Shown: positions 31,290 through 40,959 of the stretch, piece after piece
Position numbering within the stretch: the stretch's first letter is position 1
How the letters are laid out: each line of letters begins with the position of its first letter
Source: Chondrus crispus
Taxonomy: Eukaryota; Rhodophyta; Florideophyceae; Gigartinales; Gigartinaceae
Length of the DNA stretch: 64,000 nt
Direction: 5' to 3'
Assembly (NCBI RefSeq): GCF_000350225.1
Contig: NW_005178858.1
Span: 82,172-146,171, forward strand
Translations under genes and position numbers: made by a program
The notes under the pieces: generated by a model
What the model was told of the DNA's origin: nothing
Seen by the model: the letters and a program-made list of their open reading frames with translations, nothing else
The model's database searches: none

Positions 31290-34200
31290 CTACGCGAGCG
31301 CGCTTGTCCGTCCTTGGCGCGTACGCCAATATCGGTCGATGAAAGGTTGCGGGAGCCCCTCGGAGGGCTCGTAGGTATCGTCGGAGGCGGCGTACCCGTA
31401 CCAGCGAACCTTGTACTCGGTGCCGCCGCGGGTCTTACGGTGTCCGACGATGCGGTCAACGACGTATTCCGCGCGGGGCGTTGTAGTTTGCGCGTCCGAT
31501 GCGGATGGAATGGCCGAGGCGACAGGGTCCCCCGGCCCGCGTGGCATTTTTGTGACGCGGTCGATGCTCACGCGGTTCTCCACACCGTCCTGCTCGATGA
31601 GGACCGTGGTGTCCGTAGCGGAGCGCACGCGAAACGGCCCCTCTGTCTTTGGTAGAAGTTTGACAGAGAGCTCGTCCGTTCCGGTCGTACCTTGCGCACG
31701 CGTGCGTCGCTCGACGCTTGTCAACGGGCGGGGCGGGCGATCAACGTAGACAAAATCGCCCGCCACAACGACCGGACGGAAGCGGACCTTCTTGTCAAAA
31801 TCGTCCTTGTACCGCTTTTGCGATGCGGATAATTTCGTCCGAGCGCGGTCGAGAGCGTCGCGAAGCTTGCGCAGCGTGGCGCGCTTGTACTGCACCGGGG
31901 TCCGCGCGTCCTCTCGATGGGTCCCCGCGTCCTGCGGCACGGTACCGGGGAGAATCAAACCGGACGGTGGCCGCGTTAACACCAGGTCGAACGGAGTCGT
32001 CTCCGTCGACCGGTGGACCTGCGTATTGTACGCGAAGGTCAGCGGCTGCACGTAGTCGTCCCAATCGCGCTGGTGCTCCTCCACGTAGTGCCGGAGGCGT
32101 TGCACCAGCGTGCGATTGAACCGTTCGGTCTGCCCATTCGACTGGGGGTGGTAGGCTGTCGTGAGATAATGCCGCACCCCCAGGAGGGCGCATACCGCGT
32201 CGAAGAATTTCGCAGCGAACTGGGGGCCATTGTCGGTTAGTACGTAGCGCGGCGCTCCGTAAACGTAGACCCAGTTGTCTAAAAACGCGTTTGCGACGAC
32301 CGAAGCGGTTGTGGTCCGGAGCGGGATACTGCGCGTTAGCTTGGAGAACCGGTCGGTAATTACCAACACGTGTTGGTTTCCGTGCGCGGTCTTGGGCAGG
32401 GGCCCCAGGAGGTCCATCGCGACAAACTCCAAGGGGCCCGCCGCTGGGAACAGCTTGAGATCCTTTTGGTTCTTGACAAGCGTCCCGCGGGTCGCAGCAC
32501 ACGAGGTGCAATTCCGTACGGTCGAAAACGCGTCGCTGGCCATGTGTGGCCAGTAGTACTCCCTGCGAAGGGTGTAGTACATACGCGTCGCTCCCGGGTG
32601 ACCTGCCAACCTCGGATGGCGTGCCAGGTACAGTACCCGGGGGCGCAACCGAGTCGGTACCACGCGCTGCAGGGTCCCGTCCAGCGGGGACGTCCTCACG
32701 AGAAATCCGTAGCGGTCGATGTCGAACTTCGAGTTCGGCGTCCCGACGGTTTCCGCGGCGAAGCGACAGAAGGCGTCCTCAGCTTGTTCGCGTAAAAATT
32801 CCTCAACCGAGATGGACGCAGCGTCGCGTTCCTCGGGAGTTATCGCGAGCGTGTGACAACCGTCCGGGCGGTCTTGCGGCGGGTCCCAGTGCACATTGTC
32901 CAGGAGGGCCTCGCTGCCCTCTTCGTACTGGACCGCGAAGCACGGGACCTCATCATCGACCGGTTCGGTGTCTCCTCCATCGGTACGTAAGCGCGATTCG
33001 CCGTCCGCGAGTTGGTGCTTGACGCCTGGGCGGTACTGTACCTCGTAGTCGTACTCCGCCAAGCGCAGGCGCCAGCGAGCGAGCCGACCGGAACTGTCCG
33101 CTAAATTGAGGACCCAGCGTAGGGCCTCGTGATCTGTGCGAAGGTTGAACGCGCTTCCGTATAGGTACGGCCGTAGGGTGAGGATGCTCCACACTACGGC
33201 CAAGCATTCCTTTTCGGTAGTCGTATAATTGCGCTCCGCGTCGGTCAACGCACGACTCCAATATCCGATCGGTCGAGTACCTCCATCGGGTTGCTCCTGT
33301 AGAAGGGCGCAACCCACTTGGTGTCCGCACGCGTCGGTGTCCAGCGTATATTTCCGTCCGTAGCGGGGTAGCGCGAGGATTGGCGGCGACACGAGGCGCC
33401 GCTTCAATTCCTCAAACGCCGCGTATTCCGCATCGGTTAAGATCTCGAACTCGTAGGGCTGATTCTTGCCGGTCTTCTTATTCAGCGGCGTGGCGATCTT
33501 CGCGAATCCTTGCACAAACCGCCGGTACACGTTGCACATCCCGAGAAAGGATCGCAGTTCCGTTTGGTTCGTAGGCGCGCGCGCGCGCTCGATCGCGATG
33601 ACGTTGCGTCGCTCCACCTCCAACCGTCCCGGACGAATGACGTGCCCGAGATAGGTTACGGAGGTGTCGAAAAACGCGCACTTCGCCAATTTTAGCGACA
33701 CGCCCGCGGTATGTAGAAGCCGTAGTACCTCGCGCACGTGTGCCATATGTTCCGTAACGGTTCGCGAGTAGACAATGACGTCATCGAGGTAGACCAACGC
33801 GGTCTCCCATTTCACGCGGGACAGGATGATGTCGACCGCTCGTTGAAATGTCGCGGGCGCGTTTTTGAGACCGAACGGCATGCGTAGAAAACGGTAGAGG
33901 CCCGAATGCGACGCGAACGTCGTTTTATCGCGGTCCTCCTCGGCGATCTCCACCTGCCAATACCCGCTATTACAGTCTAGCGTGGTAAAGACAGTGGCAT
34001 CGCCGAGAGAGTCGATACATTCGTCCATGCGCGGTAGTGGGTAGGAGTCGCGAACCGTAACGGCGTTTAGCTTGCGATAGTCCACGCAGAACCGCATGGT
34101 CCCGTCCTTTTTAGGGACGAAGACCACGGGGCTCGCCCACTCGGCCGATGTCGGTTCGATGACTCCCGCGTGCAGCATGCGGTCGATTTCCTTCTTCTCC

Positions 34201-35735
34201 TTCTCGCGCGCGATGGGTCCGGCTCGGTAGGGTGCTTTGTAGATCGGCTTCGCACCGGGCTTCAGCTCGATGCGATGCTTCGTAGCATCGATCTTACCCA
34301 AGTGGCCGGACCACATGTCCTTGAACTCGGACAGCATGTCCATAATTTCCGACCGGACGGTACTGTCTTCTGCACCAATATGGACGTCTTCTTCCCACGA
34401 GCCGGTCTTCTCCGCGTCCGTATCGGTCCGCTCATCCGCGTTAGCGGGATTGACACTGTGGGCTTCGTCCGTTTCCGGTTCTTCTCGTCGCGCGCCTCCT
34501 CCCGTAGCGGTGGTGGATTTAATTCTGCCATCGTCCGTAACGGGTCCTTCTCGTCGCGCACATTCCCCCGCGGGTGAGGAATTAATCCTGCCTTCGGCCG
34601 TAACTGGTTGTTCGCGTCGCGCCTGTTCCTCCGTAGCGGTCGAGGAATTATTTTTGTTCCCTCCCCCTTCCTTAGCGTCGGCCTCTCCGGGGACCGGCAC
34701 GCCAAGTGTCAGGATGTGTGTGGGGGATGGCAACGCGAGGCCAACAACGGTATGCTTGGGGACGTGGGCCGCGCGGCTTCCGAAGTTGCTAACAAGCACC
34801 GTAAACGGCTCGCCCGGGAAGAGGTCCATGACCCCCTGGGCCATCAGGCATAAATTCTTATGCGCCGTTTTGGGGTGGTTTTGCAGGAAGCAAAGCCCCC
34901 CAACCGGTGTTGCGACGCGTACCATCGCTTGGGTCATCGGCGGTATCGTGACCCCCTTGACCACGCGAACTTTCCGTGACGGTACGTTCGTCGGGAACTG
35001 CGCGCGCTTCCGGTCGGCCGAATTTTCCTCCTGCGGGAGCTGCTGCGACGGTCCCCTCGAGGCCATCTTGCGGTCGTGCCTCGAGGGCGTGACTCCCGTC
35101 AGCGCTACGGACGCCGCATGATGGAACAGCACCTTCCTCTGCGGTGGCAGGATCGCCTTCACGTGGCGATCCAGGAACGTGGTCCCGAGGATACAGTCCA
35201 CCGCGAGGTTGGTGACGACCAAGAACGGCACGCGCGCGACGAACTCACCAATCCGGACGTACAGTTTGAGCTCGCCGAGGGCCTTCATCGACCTATTCGA
35301 AGCGTCGATGAGCGGCGGGCTCCGCGCGGACTGGATGGCAGCGCGCCACGGTTCTGCCACACAGCGTAGGTGGATTAGATTCGGGCCGGCGCCCGAATCT
35401 AGAACCGGCGTGATGGCGCGCATCATCGCGCGTCGTCGTCCGACCGTTGCGGTGACCTTATAATTTTGCTTCTTGAAGAAGCAAATTGCCGCTTCGTCCG
35501 TTCGGCTCTGCGATGGCGCGCGTACCGAAGCGGTCGACGGGGTGCCTTGTTTATTGAGGCTTGGCACGGGGAGGATCGTCGACGCCTCTACGCGTCCTCC
35601 CCGGCTTCCCCCGTCAACCCAAGGTCCTCGGGCCCCTCGTCCGTCAGCGGTAGCGCGGGTTCTTCCGATTGGACGGCCTCGCGCGGCTCGACCACGTTGA
35701 TGCCCGTGGGAGCTTGCGCACGCGAATTTCGCCAC
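31290..35735 (-). CDS. Pol polyprotein of element 2, intact
   Basis: A 1481-codon frame opens at 35735 in the -1 frame relative to gag and overlaps it by about 150 bp; there is no strong ATG, as expected for translation by frameshift. Protease DSGAG is at residues 113-117. A linker with three ARRE-containing repeats lies at about 363-425. Reverse transcriptase has WASPVVFVPKKDG and YLDD at 649-652. RNase H follows (TLDTDACGHQVG; DHEALRW), then an integrase HHCC finger (HPRLAGHPGA, then CTSCAA), core Asp in MDLLGPL, Asp in TDNGPQF and Glu in NGQTERFNRTL. A C-terminal chromodomain has EYVVDRIVGH and VRWYGYAASDDTYEP. All catalytic residues are present. The usual ADALSR after RNase H is ADGESR here, keeping the Asp. 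Confidence 0.96.
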   Translation of the reverse strand: MAKFACASSHGHQRGRAARGRPIGRTRATADGRGARGPWVDGGSRGGRVEASTILPVPSLNKQGTPSTASVRAPSQSRTDEAAICFFKKQNYKVTATVGRRRAMMRAITPVLDSGAGPNLIHLRCVAEPWRAAIQSARSPPLIDASNRSMKALGELKLYVRIGEFVARVPFLVVTNLAVDCILGTTFLDRHVKAILPPQRKVLFHHAASVALTGVTPSRHDRKMASRGPSQQLPQEENSADRKRAQFPTNVPSRKVRVVKGVTIPPMTQAMVRVATPVGGLCFLQNHPKTAHKNLCLMAQGVMDLFPGEPFTVLVSNFGSRAAHVPKHTVVGLALPSPTHILTLGVPVPGEADAKEGGGNKNNSSTATEEQARREQPVTAEGRINSSPAGECARREGPVTDDGRIKSTTATGGGARREEPETDEAHSVNPANADERTDTDAEKTGSWEEDVHIGAEDSTVRSEIMDMLSEFKDMWSGHLGKIDATKHRIELKPGAKPIYKAPYRAGPIAREKEKKEIDRMLHAGVIEPTSAEWASPVVFVPKKDGTMRFCVDYRKLNAVTVRDSYPLPRMDECIDSLGDATVFTTLDCNSGYWQVEIAEEDRDKTTFASHSGLYRFLRMPFGLKNAPATFQRAVDIILSRVKWETALVYLDDVIVYSRTVTEHMAHVREVLRLLHTAGVSLKLAKCAFFDTSVTYLGHVIRPGRLEVERRNVIAIERARAPTNQTELRSFLGMCNVYRRFVQGFAKIATPLNKKTGKNQPYEFEILTDAEYAAFEELKRRLVSPPILALPRYGRKYTLDTDACGHQVGCALLQEQPDGGTRPIGYWSRALTDAERNYTTTEKECLAVVWSILTLRPYLYGSAFNLRTDHEALRWVLNLADSSGRLARWRLRLAEYDYEVQYRPGVKHQLADGESRLRTDGGDTEPVDDEVPCFAVQYEEGSEALLDNVHWDPPQDRPDGCHTLAITPEERDAASISVEEFLREQAEDAFCRFAAETVGTPNSKFDIDRYGFLVRTSPLDGTLQRVVPTRLRPRVLYLARHPRLAGHPGATRMYYTLRREYYWPHMASDAFSTVRNCTSCAATRGTLVKNQKDLKLFPAAGPLEFVAMDLLGPLPKTAHGNQHVLVITDRFSKLTRSIPLRTTTASVVANAFLDNWVYVYGAPRYVLTDNGPQFAAKFFDAVCALLGVRHYLTTAYHPQSNGQTERFNRTLVQRLRHYVEEHQRDWDDYVQPLTFAYNTQVHRSTETTPFDLVLTRPPSGLILPGTVPQDAGTHREDARTPVQYKRATLRKLRDALDRARTKLSASQKRYKDDFDKKVRFRPVVVAGDFVYVDRPPRPLTSVERRTRAQGTTGTDELSVKLLPKTEGPFRVRSATDTTVLIEQDGVENRVSIDRVTKMPRGPGDPVASAIPSASDAQTTTPRAEYVVDRIVGHRKTRGGTEYKVRWYGYAASDDTYEPSEGLPQPFIDRYWRTRQGRTSALA

Positions 35736-38064
35736 GCGGTCGGCGGTTGGCGCTCGAACGGCGAACCCGGGCGGAGACCTTGACGGATCCGAAGCTTTTG
35801 ATAATTGGCCTCGCGGGCCTGCAAAAGCTTCGAACGCAGCGCGCTATCCGCCACCACAGGACATTGCTCCTGTCGGTGGGTCAGGTCCAGACAGAACCGG
35901 CACGGCGGGGGTCCCGGTAATCCTTGGTTGAAGAACCGGACCCGATGGTTCTGTACTGGCCTTCCGTACGGATGTGCGCGCGCGTCACCGTGTTGGGCGG
36001 GCGCCATCGGCGCGCCCGCCGGGGACGAGGCAGGTGACGGATGGTAGCTAGTCGGCGGCGAGCTAAGCGAGCTCGGCGTCGCCGACTGGTCCGTCACCGC
36101 CAGTATCTCCTCCGTTTCGGTTCCGCGCGCTGTCGGGAGTTCAGACAGGGACTCGACCGACAGCACGGGCCTTGTCCGCGCGTTGCGCGTGAATCTTCTC
36201 ACCGAATCGGACGGTGCTTGAGGCGACGCGAGCGAGGTCGCCTGTCTTCGAGCCGAGCGGTGCGTCTCGCCTATCGCTTGCGCGTAGCGTGCCACCGCTT
36301 GGTAGTCCACGCCCGGATGCGTCGCGAGATAATTCCGCACCTGCGCGCACGTCGCTGGCAGAAGTCCCTCAACAAAAAGGGACTTCAGGCGCCTGTCCGA
36401 AAATACGGTTCCGCAGCGCAACGCCTTGTCCCACAACTGGTTACTGTACACCTCCTCCGTCATATTAGAGCTCTGACGGAAGGAGGTGACATCACCGACC
36501 GCTTCGGAAATAACTTCGTCAGTCGCGTACGTGCGCAATAAAAAGTTAACAACTTCCGCGTAGGTTTCGAGCATATCGCGCTGCTCCGCATCGACCGCCA
36601 TGGTGTTCCCGTGTAGCCTGGACTGGAGCAAGGCGTGAGCCTGCCCAGTCAAATAAAACTGGAAACACCATACGGCCGCGCCTTCGCTGACCCCATTGTG
36701 GTCGCAGGCCATCTTGAAGCGCGCGAGAAATCCTAGCACCGCGATTGGATCTTGACCACCGAATGTGTGGGTTTTCAGCTGGACGTCCAACTTCTTCCGA
36801 TATCGGTTAACTCGCCGCGCGGTACTCGCGTCGTAGCGCGCGCTGCGATTTTCCAGCCTATACGTGCGGTAGTCGACGGCCTTGGTGAACAGGTCGTTCA
36901 GCGGCCTGATCACCGGCAGCCGTTTCGGATCCCGCCTCGGGGCAGACCGGCGGTCTCTGCCCCTGCGGTGGCGGTCTCCTTCTCCGCCGGGGCTACTGTA
37001 GCCCTCCGGATCGGAGTCTTCTCGCCGGAACCGACGTCGGTCGCGCGCATTGCGACCTCTGCGGTCGCCTCTGCGCGATCCGTCCGACTCGGTGTCCTCG
37101 TCATCGGAGGGGTATCCACCTCCTCCGGCATCGCGGTATCGCGTATAGCGTCCTTCGCGGTTATCATCGGAGGGGTAACCGACCCCTCCGGCATCGCGGT
37201 ATCGCGTGTAGCGTCCGTCGCGGTTATCATCGGAGGGGTACCCGACCCCTCCGGCATCGCGGTATCGCGCGTAGCGTCCGTCGCGGTTCTTGCGCGTCGC
37301 CCTGTGGCGACGTCTTGTGTCTTCTACGGCTGTCGCTTTTCTGTCGCGAAGCGCCCCAGGCGGTTTTCTGTCCCGCGGGGGCCAGCCGTATCGGCGAGTA
37401 CGGGAGGGCCATTTTCTGTGGGCCCTCCTGTAGCACCATAAATTGGTGGGAGGTAAATGGTCTTACCCTCCGGGTGAGGGGCCATTGTACCGATCCCGGG
37501 TGCGGCGCCGATCGGTTCAGCGTGCGATAGCGTAGGATCCGGAGCGGTCGAGTCGCGCTGCTCGCGTGCGTCGACTCCTGCTCCGGCGAAGGTCGTGGCC
37601 AGACGATTGGCCACGGCGGAGCTGATGGCTCCCTTTAGAGCCGTACCGGACGGGGATTCTTCATCCACAGTGGTGAGCGCGGTCACCACCTCGCATTGGA
37701 CTTGAGCGGGTAGAAGTTCGTCCAAAAGCGGTGGTATCGCGCTGCGTACGTGCGCGTCCACGAGCGCGGGCACCGTTCGGTCGAGGCATACGCGCGCTAC
37801 CTGGGGGAGTTCCGTAGCGAGGAACTCCTCGACCCAGGCCTGGATGCGCGGCTGAATCGCGTCGACCATCCATTGGACGCGATTCTCGGTGCCTGCCGAG
37901 ACGGCCGGCGTAACATCCGATGCGGACGCTCGCGTGCGGCCCGGTCGCGGTGGCGGTCGCAGCAGGGCTTCCGGGTTCTCCACCCGGGGGCGCGGTGCGC
38001 CACTGCCACTGCGGGTGCTCAGACGCCCGGAGGCGGAGTCTCCCCCTTCTTCCGGTCGGTTCAT
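35588..38064 (-). CDS. Gag of element 2, in two -1-shifted frames
   Basis: The ATG at 38064 opens the first frame (to 37324): disordered N-terminus, then a helical segment with repeated Ala/Leu/Val. The second frame is open from about 37461 to 35588. It carries a 21-residue tandem repeat, the capsid region (VIRPLNDLFTKAVDYRTYRL, similar to element 1 gag) and a zinc knuckle CRFCLDLTHRQEQC (CX2CX4HX4C). The two frames overlap by about 135 bp and differ by -1; no canonical slippery heptamer is visible there. With pol again at -1, full expression would need two shifts. Because the copy is otherwise intact, this may be programmed; a single-base lesion is the alternative. Confidence 0.8.
37100..37288 (-). 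repeat. 63-bp tandem repeat x3 inside gag
   Basis: Three head-to-tail units (37100-37162, 37163-37225, 37226-37288), each 63 bp and differing at a few bases. On the minus strand in the second gag frame each encodes 21 residues of the type RDGRYARYRDAGGVGYPSDD, alternating basic/aromatic and acidic. The length in whole codons keeps the frame. Confidence 0.9.
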
Positions 38065-38167
38065 CGTCGAATACGCTTCGCGATCGACGCGGTGATTTGT
38101 CAACCTTTTCCGTCCGTACGGTTCTGCGCGCGATCGAGCGACCACGCGTGCGGCTCAACCTCGAGAG

Positions 38168-38192
38168 TTATCCCCTCCACAAGAGTACCAAA
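38168..38192 (-). other. Primer-binding-site region of element 2
   Basis: Directly after the 5' LTR the minus strand reads TTTGGTACTCTTGTGGAG. TGG two bases inside the LTR border is compatible with a tRNA 3' CCA end. The tRNA is not identified. Confidence 0.45.
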
Positions 38193-38811
38193 TGTGGGAT
38201 AACTCCTCTCCGCCCTGGGTTGGGTGAGAGGCGGAGGCTTTAGCGAGGGAGCACGCGGCGCGGACGCGACGCGCCAATTGAACCGATCGGACGAGCTCGC
38301 GAAAAGGGAGTGGCTCACTGGCCGGTTACGCGCAGTCGCCCCGTGGTGCGTAAACGGGAGCGACCGGTAACGGGTTAGAAGCCAGCGCGCGCGGCGGACA
38401 ACCAAAACGGACGTACGTAGGCGCAAAAGGGACGGGGGCGAGCTTGCCCCCGTTTACTGGTGGGGACGGGTGCCAGGTCTTAACCCCGCAGGGGGACGCC
38501 TCGGACACCTGTCCCAGTACAGTAGTACAGTACCTGCCGCCTAGTGCGTGCCGGGTACTGTACACAATTAAAAAACTAGCGCCATAATTGCTACTACCGC
38601 ACGGCCGCTGCTACTACACGTGTGCACCACTGTACACGCGTGTTGCTTACAGACTACCGCACGGACGACACGTGTGCTACGTACACGTACGCCAGATTAC
38701 GACCGCTCGGCATGCGCGCGCGCTCGCTACACGTGGGCACAGCCGCCCACGTGTATACCGTATACGGCCGTCCGATGACCTCCGCGCGCTCGCGCCGGTC
38801 ATTATACTACA
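38193..38811 (-). repeat. Element 2 5' LTR (619 bp)
   Basis: By eye this is identical to 27911-28529, including the four CACGTG motifs (38617, 38669, 38730, 38748). It is followed by the AACCG target duplication and then the right part of the interrupted solo LTR. Confidence 0.95.
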
Positions 38812-38981
38812 AACCGCTCGCGCATGCCCGCGTTCTCCCCGATCCCGCTCTACCACCGCTACCTCGAGCCCGTGCTTGGTACCGTGGGTGGGCCGTGCTT
38901 CTATCTTCCCGCCGACCGGGGTCTTTCCGAACTGTCAGTACTCACCCCTCTCGTCGTTGGGGGTGATTATAGTACATATTT

Positions 38982-40598
38982 GAGACATTTTCTTTCCCAC
39001 GACCCCCATTTACCAACGCCCATGAAAGTTTTTGACAAATGCTTTGTGCTTGTTCTTCCACTTCTCATTAAAACTTCGTAACAAAATATACGCATTTGTA
39101 GAGCTCACATCTAAACGCCAGAATAAAATCGGCATCCATACGCGACGAGAGGGCATGTGACTTGTGTACACTGCACGTCATTGATCTGCAATGTCCACAC
39201 CGCCCCTGTGGAAATTGTAGTCATCAATTACTGCTGGTATCTTCATATTATTAACGGGTGCATTGCCAAATACATCGCGAATCCTCCTTCCGTTTGTGGA
39301 CACATCAGCCGTGGGCGCTTATGCGTCCGTTCCAAGGTTTTGTTGAGGCCCACCTCATGCTTCTTTGTTAGAATTTGCACCGCGTCATTGTCGATCCACG
39401 TCAAAGCAAGTACTTTTCCATCTTGACAGGTGGGCGCGCCCATGGTATTCCAAGGTAGTTTAACATTCTTTTTCCCCCTCAATGCCAGGGACTTTGGAAA
39501 CCCAGAGGCGTTCGATCGCACAGTCCCCACTGCGGCAATATGTTTAGAACGTAGGAGGGCGAAAAGTTGCGGGGTGGAAAAAAGATTATCGATGTAGATG
39601 ACAGACATTTGGGCCTCGTTGTTTCGCGAAAACGGGACGTTACGCGGTAGCCTTTCTGACAGCTTGGCCACGACGGCAGAGGAGTGCACAAGAGTTCCTT
39701 TGTTTTCCTTGCAATGTATCCAGCGGTCTTTGTTCGAGTGTGGGAAAGCGTTGAACATGTACCCACTGTCACACAGAGCCCACACTTTGAATCCGGACCC
39801 AATTGGCTTGTTCCTGATTCGTACTGTCTCAGAGCAGCGGCCGTAGTTCATTATCATCATTTCATCCACACTCACCTGGTACCCCGGAAACGAAAACTGG
39901 GAAGACGCATCAGGAACATGAGACAAGAATGGTTCTAAGTTTGAGAAAAAGTAATCTCGCCCATTGTCTGCTTCGGGGTGGCAAAGGTGGATGTATCTCT
40001 TCAGTTGTTGAAAGCGAAACATACTCATCGCACCCATTACGCTATGTGACGGCCCCTTCCCTGTGCGGTCCCAATAGCCTTCGATACATGGGCACTTGTA
40101 TACCCCCATGTACAACGCCAAGCCAAAGAAAAATTGGATATCCTGCCATGTAGCATTTTTCCATCTCCGTCCCTTCCCGGCCTCCTTCTCTTTCGCATAT
40201 TCATTCGTATTTTCAGCAATGGTTTGAATGATTGAAGTTGGCACGAATTTCTTAAATTTTTTTAGAGGAGTGTGCTCATCGCTTTTGCGGAAGTAAAAGT
40301 AGTTTGGACGCCCTCGTGGTGTACACCTTTCGGGGTCGAGATGCATAGGATGAAATGAGGGGAGATATGTAGGGAACGATGGGGCAGGGGTCTCTATGGA
40401 TTACTGAGGGGGAAGGGAGGATGGCAGTGAGATAGCTTGACGCACCAAATGAGCAATTGGAATACCGTCCTCATTTTCGGAATGTTTGACGTTTTCATCT
40501 TCCTGCTCGGTGCCGGGTGGGAAGATGAGAATTGTTTCATCATGGAGGCCAAACGCACTCTCACTCTCGGAGTCTGTCTCGGAGAGGGAGGCATCCAT
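38982..40598 (-). pseudogene. piggyBac transposase, N-terminal and catalytic part
   Basis: An acidic N-terminus (MDASLSETDSESES) begins at 40598. An in-frame TAA (40401-40403) separates it from a 367-codon open stretch (40346-39243) with the DDE_Tnp_1_7 core: catalytic Asp in QVSVDEMMI, Asp in VIYIDNLF and Asp in LTWIDNDA. A frameshift near 39285 moves the frame to the conserved VNNMKIPAVIDDYN region; a TGA (39179-39181) and another shift follow before the TATTT junction. The remaining Cys-rich C-terminus is at 27457-27111. Apart from these lesions the copy is well preserved, so it was young when the LTR entered. Confidence 0.88.
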
Positions 40599-40959
40599 CT
40601 CGGGGATACGGTGCAGTAGTTGGAAGGGGGCACATGTTCCGTATTTTTCTTCTACGTGGGAGAGTTTTGAAGAATTGAGGGGTCGAACGTTGTCATTTTT
40701 TTGGGCGGGAACGTCAGAAAATATGTCCCGTTTGACATGAGAAATCCAAATCTGACGTCAGATGTGATTGGGCGGAAAGGCAACAATGAGCTCTGGCCAA
40801 ATTTTCGCCTCTATTCAGGATCGAATACAGTCCAGGGGGTAGGGGCGCAATACTGGGCATATGCATGGTCCAAATGTGCATTAATGAGCCCCCTGTAGTA
40901 TACATCAAAAACGATTGTGTTTCTTCAAAACCTCCGGTTCCGTGTGTGTACGGTCATAC

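Larger units (their letters stand above)
27911..38811 (-). mobile_element. Ty3/gypsy chromovirus, element 2 (10.9 kb, young, ambisense)
   Basis: Two 619-bp LTRs (27911-28529, 38193-38811) that look identical by eye bound the element. The target duplication AACCG is at 27906-27910 and 38812-38816. Gag-pol is on the minus strand, so the right LTR is the 5' LTR. Pol is a single open frame of 1481 codons. A plus-strand ORF of 830 codons occupies the space between the 3' LTR and the end of pol, leaving only 177 bp between the two convergent stops. Base composition is much more GC-rich than the surrounding DNA. Identical LTRs and intact pol suggest very recent, perhaps current, activity. Confidence 0.96.
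27463..38976. mobile_element. Solo LTR interrupted by element 2
   Basis: The LTR parts are 27463-27910 (448 bp) and 38817-38976 (160 bp), together 608 bp, close to the 619-bp LTR of element 2. The outer ends are TGTAGCATATCCCCC and GGGGGTGATTATAGTACA, inverted with respect to each other. The flanking 5-bp duplication is TATTT (27458-27462 and 38977-38981). It sits inside the piggyBac coding region and reads as a lone LTR with no internal region of its own. The left part holds an inverted pair CTGTAGAGC / GCTCTACAG near 27508-27530. Confidence 0.75.

Noticed and set aside
34270..35121. 283-codon plus-strand frame opposite pol of element 2
   Set aside because: Shadow of an intact pol frame; no motif of its own.
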